NCBI RefSeq assembly: GCF_029894335.1
Contig: NZ_JARXZC010000027.1
Span: forward strand, 1 to 64,000
Direction of reading: 5' to 3'
DNA length: 64,000 nucleotides
Origin: Kitasatospora sp. MAP5-34
GTDB lineage: Bacteria > Actinomycetota > Actinomycetes > Streptomycetales > Streptomycetaceae
Position 1 is the first letter of the stretch. The number at the start of each line of letters is the position of its first letter. The notes below the pieces were generated by a model, which searched no databases, was not told where the DNA came from, and worked only from the letters and a program-made list of their open reading frames with translations. This document shows positions 18,508-26,757 of this stretch, one piece after another. A program made the position numbers and the translations under genes.

Positions 18508-19691
18508 CGGGCACCGTCCAGGGTGACGGCCGGTACCGGACGGCCCGCCAGGATCACGTCCCGGATCTCCAGATCGGGAGTGAGGATCACCGCGTCGCCG
18601 TCGGATCCGGGCAACAGCGCTCCCTTGCGGGGATAAAGCCCCATGGTGCGGGCCGGTGTCGCGGTCGCCATCGTCAGGATGTCCGCCACCGGAGCCCCGG
18701 TCAGGGCCCGCATCCGAGGCAGCGTCGAGCCGAGCGGCAGCACGCTTCCGCACAGGCTCCCGCCGTCCTCCGTGGCCGCGTACCCGTCGTGGACGCGGCC
18801 GGTGGAGGCCCCGACCCGGAAGGTCCGGCCGACGGCGAGTCCGGTTCCGGCCGTCGCGTCGGACACCAGGCACAGCTGGTCGGGCCCGAAGCAGCGCAAC
18901 GCGATGGTCAGCAGCGACCCCGGCAGGTGATGGCCGTCGGCGATGACCTCCGCGGACAGGCCCTCGGACGCCAGCGAGGCCTCCAGCAGCCCGGGGATCC
19001 GGACCAGGTCCGGACGCGTCAGAGTGGACTGGCCGCTCCACAGATGCGCCAGGTGGGTCGCGCCGAGGCTGCGGGCCCGCTCCAGCACCTCAGGAGAGGC
19101 GCTGCTGTGGCCGACCGAGACCCGGACCCCGTTCCCGGACAGGTGGCAGATGAGCTCGTCGGCTCCGGCGAGTTCCGGCGCGAGAGTGACCATCCGCAGC
19201 GCGGCCGGCAGCGGGGTGAGCTCGCGCAGCAGCTCGGCCGGCGAGCGCAGTGCACTGCTGTCGTGGGCTCCGCGCTGGGCCGCGTTGATGCAGGGCCCCT
19301 CCAGCTGGACGCCCGCCAGCGTCGGTGCGCCCTGATCTGCCAGCAGCGCCGCAGCGGTACCCAGGGCGGCGGCGGTGACCGTCGGCGTGGCGCTGGCCAG
19401 CGTGGCCAGCGCGGTCGTCGTGCCGGCGCCCAGGTGCGCTCCCAGGATCGCCCGCCACGCGTCCGCGTCAGGTTCGGTGAAGTCGTGGCCGAGGGCGCCG
19501 TGGACATGCACGTCCACCAGCCCCGGACCGACCAGGCAGCCACTCGCGTCGACGGGTACGCGGTCGTCGTCGTGCGGGCAGCGGTCGCGGACCACGCCTC
19601 GGCAGATCACGACGTCGTTGACGACTGGCCGCCCGCTCCCGGCGCCGATCACCGTCCCCGAACGGATGACGGCGCACCCGCCTGAGCTCAT
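18504..19691 (-). CDS. NagA-like N-acetylglucosamine-6-phosphate deacetylase family
   Basis: A 395-residue amidohydrolase of the NagA group. The metal motif DVHVHGALGHDF is near the N-terminus. LEGPCIN follows, with the Glu of the NagA active site. SVGHSSAS and HLWSG supply later His ligands, and SDATAGTG has the catalytic Asp. All key residues of the fold are present. No nagB or PTS gene is near, and the gene lies in a natural-product operon next to a MurG-like glycosyltransferase. Removal of an acetyl group from a GlcNAc-derived intermediate is therefore more likely than amino-sugar catabolism (inference). The ATG and stop overlap neighbours by 4 bp. Confidence 0.87.
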   Translation of the reverse strand: MSSGGCAVIRSGTVIGAGSGRPVVNDVVICRGVVRDRCPHDDDRVPVDASGCLVGPGLVDVHVHGALGHDFTEPDADAWRAILGAHLGAGTTTALATLASATPTVTAAALGTAAALLADQGAPTLAGVQLEGPCINAAQRGAHDSSALRSPAELLRELTPLPAALRMVTLAPELAGADELICHLSGNGVRVSVGHSSASPEVLERARSLGATHLAHLWSGQSTLTRPDLVRIPGLLEASLASEGLSAEVIADGHHLPGSLLTIALRCFGPDQLCLVSDATAGTGLAVGRTFRVGASTGRVHDGYAATEDGGSLCGSVLPLGSTLPRMRALTGAPVADILTMATATPARTMGLYPRKGALLPGSDGDAVILTPDLEIRDVILAGRPVPAVTLDGAR

Positions 19692-20908
19692 CGCTCCGCC
19701 ACCGGCCGTGCCTTCGACGGGGCGCAGGCGCACCGGGTGCCGACGGGGCCGCCCGGCAGATGCCGGTCATAGGATCCGCCGTCCCAGAGGTAGCGGGTGC
19801 CGTCGGCGGCCACGGGGTCCGCGAGCGCCAGCGGCACCAGGTCGTCCAGGGCGCCGGCCAGGACGTCGTCGCGGTCGGCCTTGCGCAGCAGCCCCAGTTC
19901 CTGGAGCCGCGCGGAGTGGATGTGCTGCTCCGACTCCCGCAACTGGCGGGGGATGGCCAGGGTATTGGCCCCGGTCGCCAGGACCTCGCCCAGCATGTTC
20001 GCCCCGGCGGCCCCGATGAACAGGTTGCAGGCCCGCAGCCAGGGCAGCAGGTCCGGTTCGTAGTCGCGGATCTCCACGCCCGGGTCCTCCGCCCACAGCT
20101 GCCCGAGCGCCAGCCGGTCGTCCGGCTCGAGGTAGGGCCCGGGCACCAGCAGAGCCCGGTCGAACTGCCCGCGTCGGCGCCGGAGCGCCTCGGAAACCGC
20201 CCGCCACAGACTGCCGGCACCCTGGCCGCCGCCCATGGCGGCGACGACGAGACGCGTGTAGGGGTCGATGCCCAGCGCTTCGCGGGACTGAGCGGCGCTG
20301 AACGGATACGGCTCGGCGAGATAGCCGGTGTAGTGGAGGCGGTCCGCCACCTCCTCCGGGACGTCGTAGTACTCCGCGAGATCGAAGACCTCCCGGTGGG
20401 TGTGCACGTTGAACTGGCAGTAGTGGTCCTGGATCCACGGACCCCGGTCGGGCGAGAAGTACTTGCGGGTGGTCTTCTCCCGGTCGAACAGCACCCCGCG
20501 CAGGGTCAGCACCGCGTGTTCGGCGTACTTGGCTTCCAGGGCCGGGACGAGCTCGTCCTCCGCGCCCCGGGGGATGTGGTCGCTGAGCAGCACTTCGGGC
20601 CGGTAGTGGTCGAGGAAGACCGTGATCAGGTCCCTGCGGACCTGGTGCAGCACCTTCTCCGACACCGCGAGCCGCGGCCGCAGGTTCCAGCCGTTCGGGT
20701 CGTCGTAGTTGGCGAACGACGGGATCTTGACCAGGTCGACCTCGGTGGGCAGCAGGTCCAGGCCCCGGTACGCCCCGGTGACGCCGGCGATCGAGTACGG
20801 CTCGGGCGAGCGGAGCAGGTAGTGGGCGACCTTGGCCGTGCTGGACGTGTGGCCGAGGCTGCGGCCGTTGTGCCAGTACAGGGCGACCCTGCGGCGTTCG
20901 TCGAGCAT
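19688..20908 (-). CDS. MurG-like (GT28-type) glycosyltransferase
   Basis: A 406-residue GT-B glycosyltransferase. The N-terminal part starts VALYWHNGRSLGHTSSTAKVA (GHT/GH loop as in MurG-like enzymes). The C-terminal donor domain contains VVAAMGGGQGAGSLWRAV, IRDYEPDLLPWLRACNLFIGAAGANMLGE and PRQLRESEQHIHSARLQELG, where the Gly-rich loop and ARLQ element bind UDP-sugar in MurG. UDP-GlcNAc or a uronate derivative are plausible donors because a NagA-type deacetylase and UDP-HexNAc enzymes share the cluster (inference). It starts at ATG 20908 after cgaggaga, 53 bases from the PCP-TE stop, and overlaps the NagA-like start by 4 bp. Confidence 0.85.
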   Translation of the reverse strand: MLDERRRVALYWHNGRSLGHTSSTAKVAHYLLRSPEPYSIAGVTGAYRGLDLLPTEVDLVKIPSFANYDDPNGWNLRPRLAVSEKVLHQVRRDLITVFLDHYRPEVLLSDHIPRGAEDELVPALEAKYAEHAVLTLRGVLFDREKTTRKYFSPDRGPWIQDHYCQFNVHTHREVFDLAEYYDVPEEVADRLHYTGYLAEPYPFSAAQSREALGIDPYTRLVVAAMGGGQGAGSLWRAVSEALRRRRGQFDRALLVPGPYLEPDDRLALGQLWAEDPGVEIRDYEPDLLPWLRACNLFIGAAGANMLGEVLATGANTLAIPRQLRESEQHIHSARLQELGLLRKADRDDVLAGALDDLVPLALADPVAADGTRYLWDGGSYDRHLPGGPVGTRCACAPSKARPVAER

Positions 20909-20961
20909 GATCTGGCTCTCTCCTCGTGGTGTACGTGGGTGGGGCTTCGGGCTGTGCCGCT

Positions 20962-21987
20962 TCAAAAGCTGCTCGCGAGACCTTCGGCGAGCGCGGCGTC
21001 CGAGAGCAGGTCGGCGTGCGGGACTTGGGTCGCCACGACCGTGAGCCCGGGAACGGCACGCCGCCAGGCGGCGACGTCGGCCCCCTCGGACGCGACGACG
21101 GTGACGGGCAGCATGGACGGGTTGATCACGAACCCCTGGAGCGCGCGCACGTGGGCGGTGAAGACGCCGAGCCTGCGCCGGTAGTGTCCGAGGGGGTCGC
21201 CCTCGACGCCCAGCGCCCGGAGCGCTTCGTCGAGCGCCTCGGCGGCGCCGCAGGACGTGCTCCCGGCCGACGGCGCGGACCCGGCCGGGGCCGGGTCGCC
21301 CTGCCGGGCACGGTCCCGGTGCACCTGGTCGAGTATCTCGGCGATGGCGGCCGCCTCGACCTCCGCCATCCGCCCCAGGTCCGGCACCTCGCCCGGGTCG
21401 AGCAGCAGCGCCCCGTGGACCGCGAACCCCTCGGCGGCGGCCCGCCGCGCTACGTCGTAGGCGATGAAGCCGCCTGACGAGTAGCCGACCAGGAAGACCT
21501 CCCGCTGCCCTGCGGCCCGGAGCTCGTCCAGCGCGAAGGCCACCAGGTCTTCGAGGTCGGCCAGCGGTGTCTCGCCCGGTTCGAGCCCGGGCGGACGCAG
21601 GGCCAGCGCGCGCCGCCCGAACGGGCTGAGGAACCGCTGCGCGCTGAAGTCCTGGCCCCAGGCGCTGGGTATGTAGACGAGACAGGGCCCGGGCGCGTCC
21701 GGCCACATGACGAGGGAGGACATCGCACTCGAACCCCCGTCGCGCACCATGTCCGCGAACTGCTCGAAAACCGGTGCCTCGAACAGGGAGATCAGCGACA
21801 GGCGGGACCGCAGGCGGGTGTTGACCTCGGTGGCGCAGAGCACGGCCTTGATCGACGTTCCGCCCAGCGTGAAGAAGTCGTCGTCCAGGTTCGGACGATC
21901 GCAGCCCAGGACTTCCTGCCAGATCCACGCGAGTTGGTGGTGCAGCGGGGTCCGGGGGTGCCGCCTCACGGTTTCCGGGCTCGTCAT
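20962..21987 (-). CDS. PCP-thioesterase didomain protein
   Basis: A 341-residue protein with a carrier domain (about 10-85), phosphopantetheine Ser45 in DDDFFTLGGTSIKAV, followed by a type I thioesterase (about 95-341). The nucleophile is Ser170 in VGYSSGGFIAYDVA, and a likely catalytic His lies in VPHADLLSD near the C-terminus. It looks like the terminal part of an NRPS module that has been split off, so it probably holds the final thioester and releases it by hydrolysis, cyclisation or transfer to an amine or sugar hydroxyl. Its start overlaps the deacetylase stop (ATGA). Confidence 0.9.
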   Translation of the reverse strand: MTSPETVRRHPRTPLHHQLAWIWQEVLGCDRPNLDDDFFTLGGTSIKAVLCATEVNTRLRSRLSLISLFEAPVFEQFADMVRDGGSSAMSSLVMWPDAPGPCLVYIPSAWGQDFSAQRFLSPFGRRALALRPPGLEPGETPLADLEDLVAFALDELRAAGQREVFLVGYSSGGFIAYDVARRAAAEGFAVHGALLLDPGEVPDLGRMAEVEAAAIAEILDQVHRDRARQGDPAPAGSAPSAGSTSCGAAEALDEALRALGVEGDPLGHYRRRLGVFTAHVRALQGFVINPSMLPVTVVASEGADVAAWRRAVPGLTVVATQVPHADLLSDAALAEGLASSF

Positions 21988-23393
21988 GACGCCGCTCCTC
22001 GGCGCAACGACCAGCTCTGTGCGTCCGCCAGCCGGGCCAGCGGCGCGGGATCGAAGGCCGGGGAGTGCAGCCACCGGGTCGATCTCCGCGTGTAGTACTC
22101 GGCGATCTCGGCGCCCACGTCCGGCGCGTCGTGCCCGGTCCGGACGGGGATCCAGTCCGCTTCGGCCGGTCCCGGCCGCCGCCAGGCGTCGACCAGCGTG
22201 CGGTAGAGCGCCCCTGTCGACAGCACCGTGTCGCCGTGGGCGACCGACCGAGGCAGCGTTCCCCGCGTCTCGACGTGCTCACACAGGCTGGACGCGAGGG
22301 CGCACAGGGTCGCCGGGCGGACGGCCGGCGGATTCGCCGGGAGCTCCCGGGAATCGGCGGGATCGGTCGGTCCCAGCACCTCCGGCAGCGGGTCACCGGC
22401 CACGAGGCCGCGGCCTGCCAGCTCGCGGCACAGGACGTACGTCAGTTGCGCGGGTGAAGCCCACCTGGACGTCACCGTCACCGTCCCCGCCGCGCGGGCT
22501 TCGCCGACAGCCGCCGCCAGCCGGCCCTCGTCGAACCCGGGGCGGGCGCCGGTGAGGGACTGGACGACCTCGGAGAACGGGACGACATCGGCGAAGCCGC
22601 TCAACTCGGTCAGCAGCAGGTCGAGGTTGGCGAGCATCAGTGAGGTCGACTCCCGGGACCGGCCCACGGGTCGGCGGAGCGTCGGCGAGTCCGGATTGCG
22701 GCCGTCCGCGAAGTTCACCGCGTCCCAGAACTCCGCGTTCACGAACATCGTCGGATGCCCGAGGTACAGCTGGACGACGCCGCCGGAGGCGGCGCGTTCG
22801 GCCACCAGCGGCCGGATCCGGGCCCGGAGGTCCGCGAACCGCGCGGCGTCGGCGAGGTCGTCCTCGACCGGGCCGATCATCGAACGCCGGGCGAAGCAGA
22901 GCGCGCCGGCGTACCAGTGCGGCTGGTCGTCCGACGGAATCCGACTGAACGAGTGCACGTGCGAGGAGATGCCCAACTCCGCGACCGTGGCGGGGATCTG
23001 CGGCCCCCAGGAGGTGCCGGGCGTCGCGAACGCCCACAGCCGCCGGCCGGTGAGCTCGCGCAGGAAGTCCGCCCCGGCCGCCTCGCGGGCGAGCACCTCC
23101 GCCCTGCCCTCGTCCCAGGTGCGGGTCTCCAGGTACTCGGAGATCGTGGGGTGTCTGGAATGACCATCGGAGTGGAAGCCGATGTCGTGTCCGCGAAGGG
23201 CGTCCACGACATCCGTCCGGCCCCGCGCCGCCAGCGCCCGCGCCTTGTCCCCGGTGAGGAAGAAGCCCGCGGACATCCCGTGGCGCCCGATCAGGTCGGC
23301 CAGCCACACGATCGCGTCGTCGCTCTCGGGCGTCACGACGTCCTCGACGTCGAAGGAGAGGACGACCCGGGGCCGGTCTGCGGTCGATGTCAT
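21984..23393 (-). CDS. Polysaccharide deacetylase (NodB-like) with an extra C-terminal domain
   Basis: A 469-residue protein. Residues 1-320 form a NodB-type carbohydrate esterase: motif 1 VVLSFDVEDVV with the catalytic/metal Asp, motif 2 GFHSDGHSRHP with metal His residues, and a later AFATPGTSWGP segment. Residues about 325-469 do not belong to NodB. They contain WASPAQLTYVLCRELAGRG and STGALYRTLVDAWRRPGP, which I do not recognise. No signal peptide is present, so it acts in the cytoplasm, unlike cell-wall deacetylases. It probably deacetylates a biosynthetic amino-sugar intermediate. Coupled to both neighbours by ATGA overlaps. Confidence 0.82.
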   Translation of the reverse strand: MTSTADRPRVVLSFDVEDVVTPESDDAIVWLADLIGRHGMSAGFFLTGDKARALAARGRTDVVDALRGHDIGFHSDGHSRHPTISEYLETRTWDEGRAEVLAREAAGADFLRELTGRRLWAFATPGTSWGPQIPATVAELGISSHVHSFSRIPSDDQPHWYAGALCFARRSMIGPVEDDLADAARFADLRARIRPLVAERAASGGVVQLYLGHPTMFVNAEFWDAVNFADGRNPDSPTLRRPVGRSRESTSLMLANLDLLLTELSGFADVVPFSEVVQSLTGARPGFDEGRLAAAVGEARAAGTVTVTSRWASPAQLTYVLCRELAGRGLVAGDPLPEVLGPTDPADSRELPANPPAVRPATLCALASSLCEHVETRGTLPRSVAHGDTVLSTGALYRTLVDAWRRPGPAEADWIPVRTGHDAPDVGAEIAEYYTRRSTRWLHSPAFDPAPLARLADAQSWSLRRGAAS

Positions 23394-24148
23394 CGGGGAT
23401 CGACCTTCTGAAACCCGTTCATCCACAAGGTGGCGGCCGCGTCCCGGAGGACCTCGAAGGCGCACGCCGGCTCGATCTCCACCGCGCACCGCCCCGAGTA
23501 GTCCCGTTCCTCCAGCAGCTCCCGCACCCGCCGCAGCGGCATCGCGGCGAACGGGGTCACCGGACCACCCTTGAGATGGATCTGCCGGACCAGCCCCAGC
23601 AGATCGGACAGCGCGGCGACCGGATCGACTCCGGCATACAGGCAGTTGCCGATGTCGAAGTAGAGCCCGACGTTGTCGTGAGCGCTCTGCTCGACCAGGC
23701 GGGCGACCTCGTAGGGGTCGGCGCCGCCGACGAACTCGACGGCGAGGGAGGTGCCCGACGCGGCCGCGATCGGTGCGAGCTCGTCCAGCGCCTGCGAGTA
23801 GACCCGGAACCGGTCGAGCTCGTCCTCGACGACACGTGCCGGGATCAGGATCGGGCCGTATCCTGCGGCGGCACAGGTTCCGATCAGACCCGCGAGACCG
23901 GCGACCGTCTCCCGCCGTTCGGGTGCGGGCAACTTCGGCAGGGCGGCGAATTCAGCGAGCACGACCGATCGGACGGCCACGCCGTGCCGGGCGGCGGTGT
24001 CGGCCACAGCACTGAGCGCCGTCGCCCCGGTCTCGATCTTCGCCGACGCCTCGGCGAAGCTGAAGCCGAGCCGCTTGATCTCTCCGAAGACCTTGTCCAG
24101 GCCCCGGGAGGCGTCCACGGAGTCCAGGTTCAAGCCGACGTTGGTCAC
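23390..24148 (-). CDS. Sugar phosphate isomerase/epimerase (AP endonuclease 2-like TIM barrel)
   Basis: A 252-residue TIM-barrel protein of the xylose isomerase-like family (IolE/IolI type). Likely metal ligands are the Glu in LAVEFVGGADP, the Asp in LYFDIGNCLYAG, the His in VRQIHLKGG and the last Glu in CAVEIEPA. The start is GTG 24148, overlapping the Gfo/Idh stop (GTGA). In inositol pathways members dehydrate or isomerise keto-inositols. Here a keto-sugar isomerisation or epimerisation next to two dehydrogenases is the reasonable guess. Confidence 0.87.
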   Translation of the reverse strand: MTNVGLNLDSVDASRGLDKVFGEIKRLGFSFAEASAKIETGATALSAVADTAARHGVAVRSVVLAEFAALPKLPAPERRETVAGLAGLIGTCAAAGYGPILIPARVVEDELDRFRVYSQALDELAPIAAASGTSLAVEFVGGADPYEVARLVEQSAHDNVGLYFDIGNCLYAGVDPVAALSDLLGLVRQIHLKGGPVTPFAAMPLRRVRELLEERDYSGRCAVEIEPACAFEVLRDAAATLWMNGFQKVDPR

Positions 24149-25188
24149 GACTCCTCGCCTCCCCGCCGGGTCTCGCCCGACAGCAGATCGGCGACCCGGA
24201 TCGGAGCCCCGGTGCGGGCGGACTCCCGGTGGGCCGCGGTCACGGCCAGCGTCCGCAGGGCATCGGCGTACGGGGAGCGGATGAGTCCGGGGTCCTTCTC
24301 CTCGACGGCACGCAGGAATGCCACGTCCTGCTTCGCCATGGAGTCGTCGTCGAACACCGTCTCGGTCACCTCGCCGCCGGCGATCACCTGGACGGTCCGG
24401 GCCTCGCCTTCGAACCCGAGCACCGAGATGGTGACGTCGTCCGCGAACAGGTGGAGCCCCTTGGCCCGTTGCGGCTTGCCGTGGCCGGAGATCAGGTTGT
24501 TCGTCAGGCTGCCGATCGCGCCGTCGGCGAAGCTGAAGCAGGCGGCCTCGGCCGCGAGGATCTCGGTGTCGGGGCTGTCCGCGCTGCGCCGGCGGCCGAC
24601 CGCGTAGACCGTGTCGATCTCGCCCATCAGGTACCGCAGCATGTCCACCTGATGGGTGGCCATCTCCAGGACCTGGCCGCCGGACTTGGCGATGTCGGCG
24701 TACCAGGGGGCCTTGGGCCACGAGGTGTAGCGGTGCGAGACCGCCATGGCGATCCGGCGGCCGTCCAGCACCTGCTGGATGTGGTCGATGATGGCCGAGT
24801 ACCGGGTCTGGTACCCCGTCGCGGCGATGACGCCGGCCGCATCGAGGAGACCGTTGATCCGGATCGCCTGTGCCAGGTCCACGGACAGCGGCTTCTCGAC
24901 GAACATCGGCACCCTTGCCTCGATCGCCGCCAGCTCGGCGGCTCCGTGGGCGTGGGGCGGCAGACAGATGAAGACCGCGGACAGGTCCTGCTGGTCGAAC
25001 ATCTCCTGCACGCTCTGGTAGACGACTGGCGTGTGCCCGAGTGCGGATGCCAGAGCGGCTGCGACGGCCGTGGCCCCGCTGTCGATGTCGCAGAGCGCTG
25101 CCACCTCGACGTTCGGGAGCGGTGCCACTCGTTTCAGGTGTTCCTTCGCTATGTAGCCGGTGCCGACAAACCCGATGCGCAACGTCAT
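24145..25188 (-). CDS. Gfo/Idh/MocA family oxidoreductase (second copy)
   Basis: A 347-residue dehydrogenase with a clean Rossmann motif GFVGTGYIAKEH, catalytic FVEKPLSVD and substrate-site GGQVLEMATHQVDMLRYL, closest in pattern to myo-inositol 2-dehydrogenase-like and glucose-fructose oxidoreductase-like enzymes. The ribosome binding site is ggaggt before ATG. It is separated by 99 bases from the MDR gene upstream and overlaps the TIM-barrel gene downstream. It probably performs one of two redox steps on a cyclitol or pyranose intermediate. Confidence 0.92.
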   Translation of the reverse strand: MTLRIGFVGTGYIAKEHLKRVAPLPNVEVAALCDIDSGATAVAAALASALGHTPVVYQSVQEMFDQQDLSAVFICLPPHAHGAAELAAIEARVPMFVEKPLSVDLAQAIRINGLLDAAGVIAATGYQTRYSAIIDHIQQVLDGRRIAMAVSHRYTSWPKAPWYADIAKSGGQVLEMATHQVDMLRYLMGEIDTVYAVGRRRSADSPDTEILAAEAACFSFADGAIGSLTNNLISGHGKPQRAKGLHLFADDVTISVLGFEGEARTVQVIAGGEVTETVFDDDSMAKQDVAFLRAVEEKDPGLIRSPYADALRTLAVTAAHRESARTGAPIRVADLLSGETRRGGEES

Positions 25189-25287
25189 CGAATACCTCCG
25201 AGGGAACCCCGGTCTTCAAACCGGGAGGATGGCAAGGGAAAGGTCTCCGCCGCCAAGGACGGAGCGGAAGTCAGGGGCGGGTCCGCG

Positions 25288-26292
25288 TCACCCGGTCCAG
25301 TCGACGAGGATGCCGATCGTGCCGGTCAGGTCGTCGTCGAGGCGGTGGAACGCGCCGGCCACGTCGCCCTGGGGGAAGCGGTGGGTCACCAGCCCGGCCA
25401 GATCCAGCCGCCGCTGGGCGACGAGGTCGAAGAACAGACCGACGTTGCGGCGGAACGGCCAGCGCACGACCGGCGTCCGCTCCGCGCGCTGGATGTGGCT
25501 GTCGTGCACGCCGACGACGGTCTGGCTGCGCCTCAGCACTTCACCGCCGATGGCCTGCTGGGCCGGGAAGGGCGTGTCGCCGACCAGCACGATGGTGCCG
25601 CCGGTGGCGGTGTACTCGGACGCCGCCGCCAGGACGGACGGCGATCCCGTCACGTCGTAGGCGACGTCGACGCCGCCGGTGGCCTCGAGGATCCGGTCGC
25701 GGGCCGCTGCGGCCGGGACCGTGGTGGCACCCGCGCGGCGGGCGGCGGCCAAGCGCGTCTCGTCGCCTCCGACGCACCACACCGTCGCCGCCCCGGCCAC
25801 GGCCGCGTATCGGGCCACCAGTTGGCCGAGCGGCCCGAGGCCGATGACCGCAGCGTGGTCGCCGAGCACCGGTTCGGCGCGGCGCACGGCGTGCTGGGCG
25901 ATCGCCGACAACGCGAACCACACCGCGTCCTCGTCGGACACCTCGTCCGGGATCCGGTACGACCTCGACTCCTCCGCGACGGCGTAGGTCTGGTAGCCGG
26001 CCCGGGTCGCCACCCGGTCGCCCACCGCCAGGGACCGCACCGCTGCCCCGGTCGCGATCACCTCTCCGACCATGCTGTACCCCGGCGTGAACGGGTATTT
26101 GATCCACTGCGCCCAGTGAGTGCCCGGCGCGAAGTCGGCGCGGTAGCACACGCGGTCCGTGCCGGAACTCAGTAGCGACTTCCGCGCCCGCACCAGGATG
26201 TCGTGGGGGCCCAGCGCGGGCAGCGGGACCGATCGCATCTCCACCTGCCGCGGCTCGGTGATGACGGCGCGGCTCGTCGTGGTCATATCCAT
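25288..26292 (-). CDS. MDR (alcohol dehydrogenase-like) oxidoreductase lacking the GHE zinc motif
   Basis: A 334-residue medium-chain dehydrogenase/reductase. The nucleotide-binding loop is VIGLGPLGQLVARYAA. In zinc enzymes the segment after the first ligand reads GHExxGxV. Here it is TPGYSMVGEVIATG, so the zinc His and Glu are replaced (Tyr-Ser), and a CGTD motif is replaced by SSGTDRV. This resembles BchC-like or other zinc-free MDR members. It is the first gene of the long leftward operon; its promoter and a possible SARP operator lie in the 26293-26757 gap. Confidence 0.85.
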   Translation of the reverse strand: MDMTTTSRAVITEPRQVEMRSVPLPALGPHDILVRARKSLLSSGTDRVCYRADFAPGTHWAQWIKYPFTPGYSMVGEVIATGAAVRSLAVGDRVATRAGYQTYAVAEESRSYRIPDEVSDEDAVWFALSAIAQHAVRRAEPVLGDHAAVIGLGPLGQLVARYAAVAGAATVWCVGGDETRLAAARRAGATTVPAAAARDRILEATGGVDVAYDVTGSPSVLAAASEYTATGGTIVLVGDTPFPAQQAIGGEVLRRSQTVVGVHDSHIQRAERTPVVRWPFRRNVGLFFDLVAQRRLDLAGLVTHRFPQGDVAGAFHRLDDDLTGTIGILVDWTG

Positions 26293-26757
26293 GTACGGCC
26301 GCTACCTTGTCTGGTCACCCGGATTCCGGTCGACGGGATAGAAGCTTCCACTCTAATGTCTTCCTCTCTCGACCGAATGTGCTCTGCAGAGAAATTTTGC
26401 ACTTTCGGGGCGGCGCCGGAACAGCCGCCAGGGCACTAGCCGGGGCAGTGCTGATTGCCCTTTCAGTCGGCCCCGACTGCCCTTTCAATCAGCGCCGCCG
26501 GTTCCGACGACTCGATCTGCCTGTTCGTCTATTCAGAACCTTGCCCGCGAAAGCACGGCGTTGTACGGTTTGGGTCCGTCGGCGCATCACGGCCCGGCCG
26601 ACCGCATCGTACCGACGGGTTAAGGTGCCGACGGGTCGCAGTGTCCGGATCCGGGCCCCGGGAAATCCGGCAAAATTCCGCCGTTGAAAGCCGCACCACC
26701 CGCTGGGGATTCCCTGACTGATTGCGGCCTGTCTTGCCGTGAAAGGACGCTGTCCGC
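26293..26757. promoter_or_regulatory. Divergent promoter region at the centre of the cluster
   Basis: A 465-base gap between the leftward operon and the rightward gene group. Part of it (about 26345-26405) is clearly less GC-rich than the surroundings, as expected for promoters. It contains the composite repeat element at 26451-26492. No gene is supported; open frames here lack ribosome binding sites and family features. Confidence 0.65.
26451..26492. promoter_or_regulatory. Candidate SARP operator: 22-bp-spaced direct repeat within nested inverted repeats
   Basis: tgccctttca occurs at 26456-26465 and again at 26478-26487, exactly 22 bp apart, which puts both copies on one helix face. SARP proteins bind direct repeats spaced by whole helical turns (11 or 22 bp). 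The same stretch is also dyad-symmetric: ctgattg at 26451 pairs with caatcag ending at 26492, and cagtcgg pairs with ccgactg at the centre. It lies between divergent operons, one ending in a SARP gene. Binding itself is inference. Confidence 0.6.

Noticed and set aside
26307..26687. Small frame in the central divergent promoter, considered as a RiPP precursor for the LanB-like enzyme
   Set aside because: No ribosome binding site, no leader/core structure, Arg-rich throughout, and it covers the probable operator.
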